Below are positions 25,649 through 34,677 of a DNA stretch of 64,000 nt, one piece after another. Numbering within the stretch: the stretch's first letter is position 1; the number at the start of each line of letters is the position of its first letter. The DNA comes from Cyclobacteriaceae bacterium. GTDB taxonomy: Bacteria > Bacteroidota > Bacteroidia > Cytophagales > Cyclobacteriaceae. The translations under genes were made by a program, and so were the position numbers. The notes under the pieces were generated by a model that did not search any database, was not told where the DNA came from, and worked only from the letters and a program-made list of their open reading frames with translations. Location: contig CP075525.1 of NCBI GenBank assembly GCA_025808415.1, positions 1,101,501 through 1,165,500 of the forward strand, written 5' to 3'.

Positions 25649-26230
25649 TCAGATGCGCACGGAATTGATCAGCTTGCTGAAGTTGGTGGGATCGATACCG
25701 AGGTAGTTGGCCAGGTATTTATGCGGTACCAGTGTTAAAATATGAGGACTACGTTTAAGTAACTCTTTGAATTTTTCTTCGGATGTGAAGCATTGTAGTT
25801 CAACCATTCTTTCGAGCAAACCCGAAAAGGCTTGTGTTACACCTAACCGCAATGCATCCGAAACGCAATGATGTTTTTGTATGCACTGATTTACGGCATC
25901 GAACGGTGCCCGCAGAAAAACAGCAGGCGTGAGCGTTTCAAAATAATAGGCCGATGGTTTCTGCAGAAAGAAAGAATCGATAATTCCTGCGAATGAAGGG
26001 GCATAGGTAAAAACCAGTGTTGCTTCGCGGTTTTGGTCATCCTGATAGACAATGCGCTGAACACCATCTAAAACAAAGTATAAATATTTCTCTACATCAC
26101 CTGCCGAGGTTATGATTTCCTTGCGCTTTACGCGATGTTCAGTCCAGATGTTGTAGAAGTCGGCTGAGGCTTCGGGTGTTAACCGGCCAAGATGCTCAAT
26201 GGCTTTTTTTAGATTTTCAACGTTTTGCAT
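25649..26230 (-). CDS. Crp/Fnr-family transcriptional regulator, 193 aa
   Basis: The N-terminal cyclic-nucleotide-binding-like barrel is recognisable (KEIITSAGDVEKYLYFVLDGV; FAGIIDSFFLQKPSAYYFETL; VFLRAPFDAVNQ), followed by a dimerisation helix and a short winged helix (VPHKYLANYLGIDPTNFSKL). The C-terminal end is abrupt, as in many Bacteroidota Crp-like proteins. No Fnr-type N-terminal cysteine cluster is present, so direct Fe-S oxygen sensing is unlikely. It is a candidate for binding the palindrome at 22922, but a link to the adjacent DUF4345/DinB genes is equally possible. Confidence 0.8.
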   Translation of the reverse strand: MQNVENLKKAIEHLGRLTPEASADFYNIWTEHRVKRKEIITSAGDVEKYLYFVLDGVQRIVYQDDQNREATLVFTYAPSFAGIIDSFFLQKPSAYYFETLTPAVFLRAPFDAVNQCIQKHHCVSDALRLGVTQAFSGLLERMVELQCFTSEEKFKELLKRSPHILTLVPHKYLANYLGIDPTNFSKLINSVRI

Positions 26231-26247
26231 CTTCTTTCACCATTAAA

Positions 26248-27231
26248 TCACCTGGTATCGAAGTTCCATTTCTTAAAAGCTTTTCTGAATGCACTTGAAT
26301 CCGAGTATCCAAGCAGTACAGCAATATCTTTCACTTTAACATTTCCGTTTTTCAGTATACTTCCGGTAAGTTCTTTTTTTATATGATTGCCTAATTCGCG
26401 GTAGTTTAAGTTCTCTTCTTTCAGTTTTCGTTGCAACGACCGGGTTGTTAAACCTAGTGTGGAAGCTGCTATTTCAATAGGGGGTACCTGCCCTTTAAAT
26501 TTTGTCAGTATCTGTGTTTTCAAGGTCTCGGCAAAACCCTTCAGCTTGGTTTGTTCGTCCAATTTTTGTTGCAAAGCGGCATTGAAGAATGAGAACAAGG
26601 AGACATCATGTCGGCTGACCGATAGCTTTACAGTATTCTCGTCAAAAGTCAGTGCATTTTTATCCGAACTAAATTTTATTTGGCAGCTTAAAATCCGCTC
26701 ATATTCTTCGATGGATCGTTTAGGATAGACCAGTTCGGCTTTAGCAGGTACAACTTTCTTGTCAACAAGCAAACGAAATAAGCGAAGTAACCCAGACATA
26801 GAAATTTCAACCGATTGACGGGCGCTTTCAGGATACTTCTTTATCCAGAATTCGTGCGGTTGAAAATGTATGCGGGTTAAATTTTTTTCATCGTGAACAC
26901 GATATTCAAAAATAGTTGAAAACACGTTGTTGAATTTGCAAAAGGCGAGCATCGCTTCACGAAGCGATCTGCAGTTTTGCATCAGGTACCCTGTCATGCC
27001 CAATATCCCGGGGCTTATTTCCTCTCCGATGTGAAGCCCCAGCAATGGATCACCCGTTTGTTCAAGGGCAATGTCCCACACCCTGGCGGCAGGCTCAAAG
27101 TCAACCAGCTTTTCCGAGTTGTTCAAATCTTCTGGGGCGATGCCAAGATCAGCGCAAAATTTTGAAAAGTTCGCCCCATGCGAAACGGATGCGTAGACAA
27201 TATCGCGGATGATGGACATTTGTGCATGCAT
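26248..27231 (-). CDS. AraC-family regulator with arabinose-binding-like N-terminal domain, 327 aa
   Basis: The N-terminal ~200 residues match the AraC-associated ligand-binding domain of the OruR/ToxR-regulator type (FEPAARVWDIALEQTGDPLL; GEEISPGILGMTGYLMQNC; LREAMLAFCKFNNVF). The C-terminal AraC double HTH includes PIEIAASTLGLTTRSLQRKL and VKVKDIAVLLGYSDSSAFRK. It is divergent from the dihaem cytochrome gene across 95 bp and may control that gene. A second Met four codons downstream is an alternative start. Confidence 0.8.
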   Translation of the reverse strand: MHAQMSIIRDIVYASVSHGANFSKFCADLGIAPEDLNNSEKLVDFEPAARVWDIALEQTGDPLLGLHIGEEISPGILGMTGYLMQNCRSLREAMLAFCKFNNVFSTIFEYRVHDEKNLTRIHFQPHEFWIKKYPESARQSVEISMSGLLRLFRLLVDKKVVPAKAELVYPKRSIEEYERILSCQIKFSSDKNALTFDENTVKLSVSRHDVSLFSFFNAALQQKLDEQTKLKGFAETLKTQILTKFKGQVPPIEIAASTLGLTTRSLQRKLKEENLNYRELGNHIKKELTGSILKNGNVKVKDIAVLLGYSDSSAFRKAFKKWNFDTR

Positions 27232-27326
27232 GCGACAAATTAACTGCTTTTTGTCGCAAAATAACCTTCCTCACCCACTCCTGTCTTTCGTTTCTCACAG
27301 AAAAATCAAGCATTACCCTTTGACCC

Positions 27327-28199
27327 ATGAAAAAGTTTTTCAAATGGACATCATATTTACTGTTCACTATTGTGCTAGTGGTGTGTGTGTTTTATGCGTA
27401 TGCATTCTTTTCTACCCGCGCACGCCTTGCAACGAAATACGACATCACCCTTCAACCTATTGACATCACAAGCGATTCTGTAATCCTCTCAGAAGGCGCC
27501 AGGCTAATGACGATTAAAGGTTGTCGCGATTGCCACGGTGATGACCTGGGCGGTAAGGTGTGGTTGGATGATCCGATGTTGGGCCGGATAGTGGCACCAA
27601 ACCTTACGCGCGGAAGAGGCGGACTCCCCAGTGACTACACTTCACATGATTGGTTGACGGCATTGAAGCATGGCCTTAGCCGAAACAAAACACCACTCAT
27701 CATTATGCCTGCCAATGAGTTTTCAACACTTACGCAACACGATATGAATGCGCTGATAGCGTATGGCCAGCAATTGGAAGATGTTGATCGGGAGTTACCA
27801 AAATTACAAATAGGTTTTTTGGGCTACTTGCTCACCAGCCTGGATGCAATACCCATGATACCGGCTGAAAAGATTGACCACACCCGGCAACTGAGTAAGG
27901 CGATTGCCCATGAAGTAACGGTTGACTTCGGAAAATACTTGTCGGTTGCCTGTGAAGGTTGTCACCGGAAAAATATGAAGGGTGGTTCTCCCGTTGCCCC
28001 GGGATTTCCTGAAGTGGCAGATATCACAGCAAGCGGAAATGTGGGCGACTGGTCGGAAGCAGAATTTATTGGTACACTTCGCACAGGAAAAACACCGGAA
28101 GGGAAAATTCTTAAGCAAGAAGAAATGCCGTGGATGCTTACCCAACACTATACTGATGTTGAGTTGAAGGCCCTTTACCTCTACCTGAAAAGCTTGTAG
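27327..28199 (+). CDS. Dihaem c-type cytochrome, membrane-anchored, 290 aa
   Basis: One N-terminal transmembrane segment (residues ~7-28) without a clear cleavage site is followed by two CxxCH haem motifs, CRDCHGDDLGG (~70) and CEGCHRKNMKGG (~210), each with downstream Met candidates (IIMPAN; EEMPWM) as sixth ligands. It looks like two cytochrome-c domains facing the periplasm. It begins a plus-strand run of short-spaced genes (9 bp to the next). An electron donor or acceptor role is likely but the partner is unknown. Confidence 0.8.
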   Translation: MKKFFKWTSYLLFTIVLVVCVFYAYAFFSTRARLATKYDITLQPIDITSDSVILSEGARLMTIKGCRDCHGDDLGGKVWLDDPMLGRIVAPNLTRGRGGLPSDYTSHDWLTALKHGLSRNKTPLIIMPANEFSTLTQHDMNALIAYGQQLEDVDRELPKLQIGFLGYLLTSLDAIPMIPAEKIDHTRQLSKAIAHEVTVDFGKYLSVACEGCHRKNMKGGSPVAPGFPEVADITASGNVGDWSEAEFIGTLRTGKTPEGKILKQEEMPWMLTQHYTDVELKALYLYLKSL

Positions 28200-28207
28200 C
28201 CTTAATA

Positions 28208-28918
28208 ATGAATTTTATAAACAACACTTGTATGATACTCTTTAATGAAAAAGAAAAGCAAGCTATAGCGGTGATTACCATCATTGCCGGTCTGCTGGCC
28301 TTGGCATGTCTGCTTCTCGGTTTTATCGCAACAGAGTTTGATGATGAAGCTTTTGCCAACCCCGCCAAAATTCTCAACATGCCTTCGGTAAATGTGAATT
28401 ACCTCAGGTGGTTTATGATCCTGGATATGTTTGGCTATTACCTGCTGCTGTTACCCGTTATATTTTTTCTGCACCGGGAGCTTGCACAAATAACAGCCTG
28501 GGCTTCCATGCTTACTTCCATGGGATATGGCTATGTGTTGGTTGGCGCGATTGGTGCTTCTGTACTTGCGGTAGTTTGGCCCGACCTGATTACACAGTAT
28601 AGACTTGCTGATGCTGTCATGAAGGAAATTCTAAAAGCAGATTTTTTACTGATCACTAACGTGGTGGTGAAAGGTTTTTGGAACTACCTGGAAGTTTTGC
28701 TTGGCGGAGTGTGGTGGATAGGCGTGGGGCATTTTGCCATACGCAACCGTGCGTTGAAGGTAACAACACTTGTATTGGGAATAGCTTGTCTGATTGATGG
28801 CATCGGAGAGCTGTTTCAGATTTCCTTGCTCGCTGAGATTGGCTTAAACGTGTACCTGTTGCTGGGAATCGTTTGGCCTGTATGGATGGGCCTTACTATC
28901 ATGAAAAACAAAATCTAA
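28208..28918 (+). CDS. DUF4386-like polytopic membrane protein, 236 aa
   Basis: About six hydrophobic segments are visible (AVITIIAGLLALACLLLGF; FMILDMFGYYLLLLPVIFFL; YGYVLVGAIGASVLAVVW; LLGGVWWIGVGHF; VTTLVLGIACLIDGI; VYLLLGIVWPVWMGL). The arrangement is reminiscent of DUF4386 but I cannot confirm it. An alternative start at 28232 (MILFNEKEK) would remove eight residues; neither has a strong ribosome-binding site. It lies 9 bp after the cytochrome gene and is probably co-transcribed. Confidence 0.6.
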   Translation: MNFINNTCMILFNEKEKQAIAVITIIAGLLALACLLLGFIATEFDDEAFANPAKILNMPSVNVNYLRWFMILDMFGYYLLLLPVIFFLHRELAQITAWASMLTSMGYGYVLVGAIGASVLAVVWPDLITQYRLADAVMKEILKADFLLITNVVVKGFWNYLEVLLGGVWWIGVGHFAIRNRALKVTTLVLGIACLIDGIGELFQISLLAEIGLNVYLLLGIVWPVWMGLTIMKNKI

Positions 28919-28941
28919 TAGAAACTATAAATAATTGTCCT

Positions 28942-29484
28942 ATGCGAAAAAGAGTCTTTATAAATCCACAGATTGGCGATAAAGCAACGCTTATAAAAAG
29001 CGCTGAAGAAACCAATGGCGAATATTCCCTCATTGAAATTGAACTGGTACCGGGTGGAGGAAATATGGTTCATGCTCACGATCTGTTTTCAGAATCCTTC
29101 CGGGTGCTGGAGGGTGAATTATCCATTACAGTAGATCAGTGCGAGTTAACATTGCATTCGGGGGATGCCTATACAGTGGAGCCGAATCATTTTCATTGCT
29201 TCCGGAACAAAACAGAAAATCCAGTGAAGTTCATAGTAACCCTTACACCAGGTCATATTGGTTTTGAAAAATCGTTGGCTATTGCATACGGTTTGGCTGA
29301 AGATGGAGAAATGAACAAAGACGGTATACCAAACAAATTTTCACACCTGTCTATATTGGCAGCCATGGGAGGAACCAAACTGCCAGGCCCGCTTCGATTA
29401 ATGATGCCAATATTCAAGATGATTGCCTTATTTCGCAAAAGAACTGCATTGATGCTGGAGCAAAAGTATTGCCATATCAGTTAA
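28942..29484 (+). CDS. Cupin-domain protein, 180 aa
   Basis: The start is placed at the ATG at 28942; the upstream frame runs back into the preceding gene. The cupin barrel motifs are visible: GGNMVHAHDLFSESFRVLEG (metal ligands H-x-H and E) and GDAYTVEPNHFHCFRNKTEN (second His). The C-terminal ~65 residues (YGLAEDGEMN, IFKMIALFRKR) are helical. It probably binds a divalent metal. Whether it acts as an enzyme or sensor is unknown. It sits 24 bp after the membrane-protein gene. Confidence 0.75.
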   Translation: MRKRVFINPQIGDKATLIKSAEETNGEYSLIEIELVPGGGNMVHAHDLFSESFRVLEGELSITVDQCELTLHSGDAYTVEPNHFHCFRNKTENPVKFIVTLTPGHIGFEKSLAIAYGLAEDGEMNKDGIPNKFSHLSILAAMGGTKLPGPLRLMMPIFKMIALFRKRTALMLEQKYCHIS

Positions 29485-29515
29485 ACTCTCATTAAGGAGA
29501 GATTATAATTGAACA

Positions 29516-30001
29516 ATGCAACAAGTCAGTCAAAACATCATCATCAAAAAACTTGACCAGGGAGAATCCATACCTTATGACCTGTTGTTATTAGCCGACC
29601 CTTCAAAAAAAAAGGTAGACGAATATTTAGAAAAGTCGGAAGTGTTTGTGGCAATGGAAGGGAATGAAATCCTTGGAGTTCTGACATTATATCCACTAAC
29701 CGAAGATACAGTTGAAATAAAGAACGTTGCCGTTAAGTTTGAATTTCAAGGGCAGGGCATTGGAAGTTTCTTGATTAAAGATGCTATACACAGGTCGGCT
29801 ATCAAAAAGCTCAAAACTATTCTCATTGGAACAGCTAATTCCAGTATCTGGCAATTGTGTCTATACCAAAAACTGGGTTTTGAAATTACCGACATAAAAA
29901 GGAATTTCTTTATCCAGAATTATCCTGAGCCCATTTTTGAAAACGCCATTCAAGCCAGGCATATGATTGTTTTATCACTAAAACTGACAGATCAAGCATG
30001 A
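29516..30001 (+). CDS. GNAT-family N-acetyltransferase, 161 aa
   Basis: The acetyl-CoA-binding motif A is visible as IKNVAVKFEFQGQGIGSFLI (Q-x-x-G-x-G at residues ~83-89), followed by LKTILIGTANSSIWQLCLYQ and KLGFEITDI, the usual motif B. It is a small cytosolic acetyltransferase of unknown substrate. Its end overlaps the next gene by 4 nt (ATGA). Confidence 0.85.
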   Translation: MQQVSQNIIIKKLDQGESIPYDLLLLADPSKKKVDEYLEKSEVFVAMEGNEILGVLTLYPLTEDTVEIKNVAVKFEFQGQGIGSFLIKDAIHRSAIKKLKTILIGTANSSIWQLCLYQKLGFEITDIKRNFFIQNYPEPIFENAIQARHMIVLSLKLTDQA

Positions 30002-30378
30002 ATTTAAACCAGGTTACCGTCCCGTCTTTAGATCTTTCAAAGGCAATTTCATTTTACCAGACATTGGGTTTAACACTTATCGTGGAGGCACTTCCTTACT
30101 ATGCAAGGTTACAGTGCCCGGAAGGAAATGCTACCTTTTCCTTGCATTTGGTTGAGCAACTTCCTACAGGCTATGGCGTGAATATCTATTTTGAGTGTGA
30201 TGGTCTAGATAAGAATGTCCAGGAGTTGATAAGCAAAGGAATTGAGTTTGAGGAATTGCCGAACGATAAAAACTGGTTATGGAGAGAAGCCCGGTTGAAA
30301 GATCCGGATGGCAATCAATTGATTTTGTACTATGCCGGTGTTAACCGATTAAATCCGCCCTGGCGACTGAAGGCGTAA
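29998..30378 (+). CDS. VOC-family (glyoxalase/bleomycin-resistance-like) protein, 126 aa
   Basis: A beta-alpha-beta-beta-beta repeat protein: LNQVTVPSLDLSKAISFYQT, LGLTLIVE, then GYGVNIYFECDGL and ARLKDPDGNQLILYYAG, which is the VOC ending with a metal-ligand Glu replaced by Gln or Leu at the usual site. It is therefore probably a binding or enzyme protein of unknown substrate. It is translationally coupled to the GNAT gene by a 4-nt overlap. Confidence 0.8.
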   Translation: MNLNQVTVPSLDLSKAISFYQTLGLTLIVEALPYYARLQCPEGNATFSLHLVEQLPTGYGVNIYFECDGLDKNVQELISKGIEFEELPNDKNWLWREARLKDPDGNQLILYYAGVNRLNPPWRLKA

Positions 30379-30379
30379 A

Positions 30380-30406
30380 GTCACCCTTCGACAGGCTCAG
30401 GGTGAC
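30380..30406. repeat. Palindromic intergenic repeat of the TTCGACAGGCTCAG type
   Basis: GTCACCC (30380-30386) pairs with GGGTGAC (30400-30406) around the core TTCGACAGGCTCA. A related core, TTCGACAAGCTCAGCC, is found at 61565. It may also stop transcription after the VOC gene. Such palindromes are dispersed in many Bacteroidota genomes. Confidence 0.65.
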
Positions 30407-30414
30407 AGTCAAGA

Positions 30415-30480
30415 TCATATTTTTTTAAACTTCAACATCAAACTGGTACTCACCACACTCACCGAACTCAACGCTCCATT
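30415..30480 (-). pseudogene. C-terminal remnant of a second CopA-like ATPase
   Basis: Read on the minus strand, 30480-30415 encodes [20 protein letters not shown] followed by I and a TGA stop. This matches the end of the adjacent intact CopA ([20 protein letters not shown]) but differs at the DNA level, so it is an old or divergent duplicate. Nothing upstream of it is coding; the fragment is bounded on both sides by GGGTGACAG words (30400 and 30484), suggesting recombination at the palindromic repeat. Confidence 0.7.
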
Positions 30481-30493
30481 CCTGGGTGACAGA

Positions 30494-32704
30494 TCAAATC
30501 TTCGCAAACCGTAACCGTAAACTATTAGTTACCACACTTACCGAACTGAGTGCCATGGCTGCCCCGGCAATCATTGGATCTAACAAAAAGCCGTTAATAG
30601 GGTACAGAACACCGGCCGCGATGGGAATACCGATCACGTTGTAAATAAAGGCCCAGAACAAATTCTGGCGGATGCCCATTACAGTTTTAGTAGATAAGTT
30701 CAAGGCCTTCGGTATGGATTGAAGATCCGAAGTGATTAGGGTTATCTTTGCCACATCCATGGCAATGTCGGTGCCTTTGCCCATGGCCATACTTACATTG
30801 GCCTGGGCCAGTGCATGGGCATCGTTGATGCCATCGCCCACCATGGCTACTACCTTACCTTCTGCCTGAAGTTGTTTAATGAATTCTGCCTTATCGGAAG
30901 GAAGCACTTCGGCTTTGTAGTGTTTCAGTCCTACTTGTTTTGCAACGGCCTTAGCAGTTTGCTCATTATCACCGGTAAGCATGTACACATCGATGCCCTT
31001 CTTTTGCAGGGCTTCGATAGCGGCTTTGGATGAAACTTTTATTTTATCGGCAATGGCGATGGCAGCCAGAACCTTTCGCGAATCGGCAAACCAGACCACT
31101 GTATTGGCGTTTGCCTTCCACTCCTCTGCTTTGGCATCCAGACTGGCACACCCCATGCAGTTAGACTCTTCCAATAAATTCTTGCTCCCAACATAGTAGG
31201 TTATGCCGTTAACAGTGCCTTTTACACCCTTGCCTGTAATGCTTTCGAAAGACTCCAGTTTAGTTTCGGCAGGGCCTTTCAAATAAGAAGTTACAGCCTC
31301 GGCTAACGGATGCTCTGACTTTTTCTCAAGTGCATAAAGAATTGAGCGGAGGTGATCCGTGTTTTCAATTCCCTCCAGCCATTCAAAGGCTGCTACCTGC
31401 GGTTTGCCTTCGGTGATCGTTCCGGTTTTATCGAGAATGATGGCGTTTATCTGATGGGCCAGTTCCAGGCTTTCGGCATCTTTAATGAGGATATTGTTTT
31501 CAGCGCCTTTGCCAACGCCCACCATAATGGCTGTTGGTGTTGCTAATCCCAGCGCACAGGGACAAGCTATTACCAGAACGGTTATTGATGTAAGCAAGGC
31601 ATGCGTGAAGGCGTCATCACCACCAATCGCCAGCCATGCAATGAAAGTGAGTATAGAAATTCCGATAACAATGGGCACAAAAATTCCGGCAATTTTATCC
31701 ACCAGTTTTTGCACGGGCGCTTTGCTGCCTTGTGCTTCCTGCACCATTTTGATGATGTGTGCGAGCACCGTATCCGCACCGACTTTCTGCGCTTCAAATT
31801 CAAAGCTGCCTTTCTGGTTGATGGTGCCGACAAACACTTTTTCACCGGCCATTTTTTCTACCGGTACGGGCTCTCCGCTGATCATGCTTTCATCTACATA
31901 AGAAGAGCCCGATGTTACTACCCCATCCACCGGAATTTTTTCACCGGGCCGTACCAGTATGGTGTAGCCCACCTTCACTGCCGCAATCGGCAACTCCATT
32001 TCTACGCCATCTACCTTGGCACGAACAGTTTTAGGTTGTAGGCCCATCAGTTTTTTGATGGCCGATGAGGTGCTGGACTTCGCGCGTTCTTCCAGAAGTT
32101 TTCCCAATGTGATGAACGTGATCACTACGGCTGCTGCTTCGTAGTACACATGCGCATGAATACCACGGCTGTGCCAGAACTCGGGAAAGAATGTGTTGAA
32201 TAAACTGAACAAAAATGCAATGCCGGTGGAGAGTGCCACGAGCGTATCCATGTTGGCTTTTCCAAATTTGGCTTGCTTGAAAGCATGCACAAAGAAAGAC
32301 CGGCCAAAATAAAAAACTACAGGTGCTGATAGGAGCATGGATATATAGGTTCCTGTTTTCCAATCCATAAAAAACATACCGATGATCACTACCGGTATTG
32401 ATAATACAGCCGACCAGATGGTACGGTTTTTAATTTCCTGATAGTGCTTTTGCTGCGCTTCCTCTTTTATGGTTTGCGGATCTTCCACATCTACCACCAG
32501 GTCGTAGCCGATGGCGCGCACGACCTGCTGTAAATCAGTGGGGTTGGTTGCGGCCGGATCAAATTCCACCAAAGCTGTTTGGTTGGCATAGTTGACCGAA
32601 GCCTCTTTTACACCTTTCGTACTTTTTAGCATTGACTCCACGCTAACGGCACAGGCGGCACAGGTCATTTCCAGTACGGGGAAGGTTTGTTTGATGGTTG
32701 ACAT
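30494..32704 (-). CDS. copA: Copper-translocating P1B-type ATPase CopA, 736 aa
   Basis: One N-terminal HMA domain ([16 protein letters not shown]; Cys15, Cys18) is followed by eight predicted membrane segments, the CPC ion-binding motif ([17 protein letters not shown]), the phosphorylation site [11 protein letters not shown], the HP motif [10 protein letters not shown] and [10 protein letters not shown]. It exports Cu(I) from the cytoplasm. I prefer the ATG at 32704 to the in-frame one at 32728, because the eight extra residues precede a normal HMA start. It works in the cytoplasmic-to-periplasmic step before Cus-type efflux. It is followed by a 22-codon remnant of a paralogue. Confidence 0.95.
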   Translation of the reverse strand: MSTIKQTFPVLEMTCAACAVSVESMLKSTKGVKEASVNYANQTALVEFDPAATNPTDLQQVVRAIGYDLVVDVEDPQTIKEEAQQKHYQEIKNRTIWSAVLSIPVVIIGMFFMDWKTGTYISMLLSAPVVFYFGRSFFVHAFKQAKFGKANMDTLVALSTGIAFLFSLFNTFFPEFWHSRGIHAHVYYEAAAVVITFITLGKLLEERAKSSTSSAIKKLMGLQPKTVRAKVDGVEMELPIAAVKVGYTILVRPGEKIPVDGVVTSGSSYVDESMISGEPVPVEKMAGEKVFVGTINQKGSFEFEAQKVGADTVLAHIIKMVQEAQGSKAPVQKLVDKIAGIFVPIVIGISILTFIAWLAIGGDDAFTHALLTSITVLVIACPCALGLATPTAIMVGVGKGAENNILIKDAESLELAHQINAIILDKTGTITEGKPQVAAFEWLEGIENTDHLRSILYALEKKSEHPLAEAVTSYLKGPAETKLESFESITGKGVKGTVNGITYYVGSKNLLEESNCMGCASLDAKAEEWKANANTVVWFADSRKVLAAIAIADKIKVSSKAAIEALQKKGIDVYMLTGDNEQTAKAVAKQVGLKHYKAEVLPSDKAEFIKQLQAEGKVVAMVGDGINDAHALAQANVSMAMGKGTDIAMDVAKITLITSDLQSIPKALNLSTKTVMGIRQNLFWAFIYNVIGIPIAAGVLYPINGFLLDPMIAGAAMALSSVSVVTNSLRLRFAKI

Positions 32705-32762
32705 GAATGTATTGAAATGATCCTGCACAATAATACACAGAAACTTAATTTAAGGTTTTACA

Positions 32763-32855
32763 GAATTCCGGGTTTGGTTTACAGGATGCTATGAATTTGT
32801 GGTAAAAAGGGTGATATTTATTTTGTGCAATGAACAAACACAAACGTTAGCGTGC
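32763..32855 (+). other. attC-like site A (left end of the cassette array)
   Basis: The left arm CCGGGTTTGG (from 32768) and the right arm AACAAACACAAACGTT (ending 32848) are spaced about 55 nt apart and match the inner arms of sites B and C. The core G/TT lies at 32846-32847, and the next bases, TTAGCGTGC, start cassette 1. The AAC half-site expected before CCGGGTTTG is missing (it reads GAATTCCGGG), so this may be a decayed or primary-type site. Confidence 0.5.
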
Positions 32856-32862
32856 ATTTTTT

Positions 32863-33549
32863 ATGGACAGTGACGAGATAGATAAATTGAATGAAATAAT
32901 TGAGAGTGTTAGACAATCTAACAATGAGTTTGACTATTCAATTGACCTTGACGATAAGAGAATTAAAAGATACAAGGGTTATGCATCTATTACGTTCGAC
33001 TTAAAATTGGTTGGAGAATTTATCTCTTTACTACTAGACTTAAAAGCAAAGGTGATTGAAGAAAGTGGACAAAATAACAGAGTTAACCAGCTGACAGAGA
33101 GAAGTCTTTTCATTTCATCCATCATAACTTATGCAAGATGCTTTACACAGACTGACGGACGGGGAATTAAGTTGGAAAGTCGTGACTGTTTTGGAGAACA
33201 CCAGACTTCATTTAAACAACTTCACAAAAACTTAATGGACATTAGGAATGAATACTTAGCTCACGCAGGAGTATCAAATAGCGAAAAGATTTATGCAAGT
33301 GCGAACTTTAATATTCATGAATCAGATGTAAGTATGAAATTAAGCTACGAGATTATTGGACAATATGGGTTAAGTAGTAAAGACTTGTTTGAATTCTTAG
33401 AGCTTATAAAGTATATATTGCCCAAGACAATTTCAAAAAGAGACGAAGCATCAAAGGCGTATTTAGATAGTTTGACGTTGGAAGAAAAAAATGGACTATT
33501 GAAAAAAGCAATTGAGAAAAAAACGCACGCTAACACCGGGTTTGTTTAA
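32863..33549 (+). CDS. Cassette 1: HEPN-like hypothetical protein, 228 aa
   Basis: A soluble, Lys/Glu-rich, mainly helical protein. I do not recognise a named family, but the segment LMDIRNEYLAHAGV (residues ~125-138) carries an R-N-x4-H pattern typical of HEPN ribonuclease/toxin domains, within a helical context (FISSIITYARCFTQTDGRG). The start codon is only 14 nt past the cassette core. The last residues (THANTGFV) are translated from the attC-like site, another integron-cassette trait. A defence or toxin role is a guess from the motif and cassette location. Confidence 0.6.
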   Translation: MDSDEIDKLNEIIESVRQSNNEFDYSIDLDDKRIKRYKGYASITFDLKLVGEFISLLLDLKAKVIEESGQNNRVNQLTERSLFISSIITYARCFTQTDGRGIKLESRDCFGEHQTSFKQLHKNLMDIRNEYLAHAGVSNSEKIYASANFNIHESDVSMKLSYEIIGQYGLSSKDLFEFLELIKYILPKTISKRDEASKAYLDSLTLEEKNGLLKKAIEKKTHANTGFV

Positions 33550-33658
33550 TGGCGGGCGACACAGTCGCCAGTAGTGTCAACAAGTTTATTTATATTCGTG
33601 TAGGCGGAAAAATCCGTTGGATTTATCCGCCACTAAACAAACCCAAAACGTTGGTGGC
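33525..33658 (+). other. attC-like site B (cassette 1 / cassette 2 junction)
   Basis: Order of parts: GCACGCTAAC (outer, complementary to cassette 1's start), ACCGGGTTTGTTT (inner left), hairpins GGGCGAC-ACA-GTCGCC and GGCGGAAAAATCC-GTT-GGATTTATCCGCC, AAACAAACCC (inner right), AAAACG/TTGGTGGC (core and start of cassette 2). The inner arms pair with each other, making one long imperfect palindrome of about 125 nt. Confidence 0.6.
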
Positions 33659-33702
33659 AAGCATAAGTGACAACACCGACAGTAACAATAAACATTAAAA
33701 AA

Positions 33703-34521
33703 ATGAGCCTAATACATAACATCATTTACAAGCGACCTCTTGACATTTCAAGACTTGACAAATTCGTTTCTACCATTGATGGTGCAACATACGAAGACAG
33801 AGGCGAAGGCGTATTTTACTTTTGGATTGACGGAAAATCTACACGAGGTTTTGATATTACTCTTGAACAAGACTACATTGAAGTTAGAAACACTATTCTT
33901 TCAAATAAACACGACTACGATTTAACAAATAAAATTGTAGCAGAAATTATAGCATTGACAAATGGAATTATCATTGACGAAGATGAAGAACAAATTTCTG
34001 ATTTCCCCATTTTTGACAACGACAGAATAGCTGAAGCAGAAATTCACGACTGCGAAACCATTCAAGTATTATCAAGAGAACACGAAAATATTGCTATTTA
34101 TGGACCTGTTAGAAAAGTTCATTTTGGCAAAAGATTGCACGAGCAATTCAAAGGACTTAAAGGCGAACAACTAAAAAACAAGATGTTTGAGATTATCTTG
34201 ACTGTAAATTATCAAATACCAAACTTTGACTATGGTAACATTATGCAAGTCAGGAACTCAGAAGATGACAAGAAAGTAATGAAACTTCTGACAAACGAAA
34301 CCAACTATATCATTGACAAGTATGACTACATTTTGTTACATACATCAGACAAGCAACCGATTATGATAACAAATGATATTTTAAATACAATGTTGCCTTC
34401 AAATTGGAAACTTGTGGACGAATTTACAATTGTCGCACCAATGACAGATGAAAACGAATGGAATAAGTTACTGACAAACGCTAAGAAATTTAACTTATGG
34501 AACGAATTTGCAAAGAACTAA
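33703..34521 (+). CDS. Cassette 2: hypothetical protein, 272 aa
   Basis: I recognise no family. The protein is soluble, acidic, without signal peptide or cysteine-rich motif apart from a single HDCETIQVL. It looks alpha/beta: MSLIHNIIYKRPLDISRLDK, FYFWIDGKSTRGFDITLEQD, then VNYQIPNFDYGNIMQVRNSE and WKLVDEFTIVAPMTDENEW. I place the start at the ATG at 33703; the GTG at 33667 in the same frame would add 12 residues of low-complexity TPTVTINIKK. The gene occupies one cassette-like unit, and its codons are much AT-richer than those of the flanking CopA and permease genes. Confidence 0.6.
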   Translation: MSLIHNIIYKRPLDISRLDKFVSTIDGATYEDRGEGVFYFWIDGKSTRGFDITLEQDYIEVRNTILSNKHDYDLTNKIVAEIIALTNGIIIDEDEEQISDFPIFDNDRIAEAEIHDCETIQVLSREHENIAIYGPVRKVHFGKRLHEQFKGLKGEQLKNKMFEIILTVNYQIPNFDYGNIMQVRNSEDDKKVMKLLTNETNYIIDKYDYILLHTSDKQPIMITNDILNTMLPSNWKLVDEFTIVAPMTDENEWNKLLTNAKKFNLWNEFAKN

Positions 34522-34530
34522 AGAATGCCA

Positions 34531-34671
34531 GCCACCAACACGGGTTTTGCGTCAGGCGGGGTGATGTGCAAACTTGGAGCTTTGTGCTTCTATTCAAGTT
34601 CAGTGCTGGCAGACAGTTTAGTGCTCCGAAACCCGCCCGAACGCAAAGCCCGAAAACGTTGCACGGGGTAA
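34531..34671 (+). other. attC-like site C (cassette 2 / cassette 3 junction)
   Basis: GCCACCAAC (complementary to cassette 2's start) is followed by ACGGGTTTTGCGTCAGGCGG. The opposite arm, CCCGCCCGAACGCAAAGCCC (34632-34651), pairs with it base for base except for a few mismatches and one extra base, then GAAAACG/TTGCACGGGG begins cassette 3. The single unpaired base in an otherwise long stem recalls the extrahelical bases used for strand choice in integron attC sites. Confidence 0.6.
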
Positions 34672-34677
34672 ACAAGT

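Noticed and set aside
28873..28941. Longer N-terminus for the cupin protein
   Set aside because: The extra codons lie inside the preceding gene and read as its shadow; the ATG at 28942 starts the conserved part.
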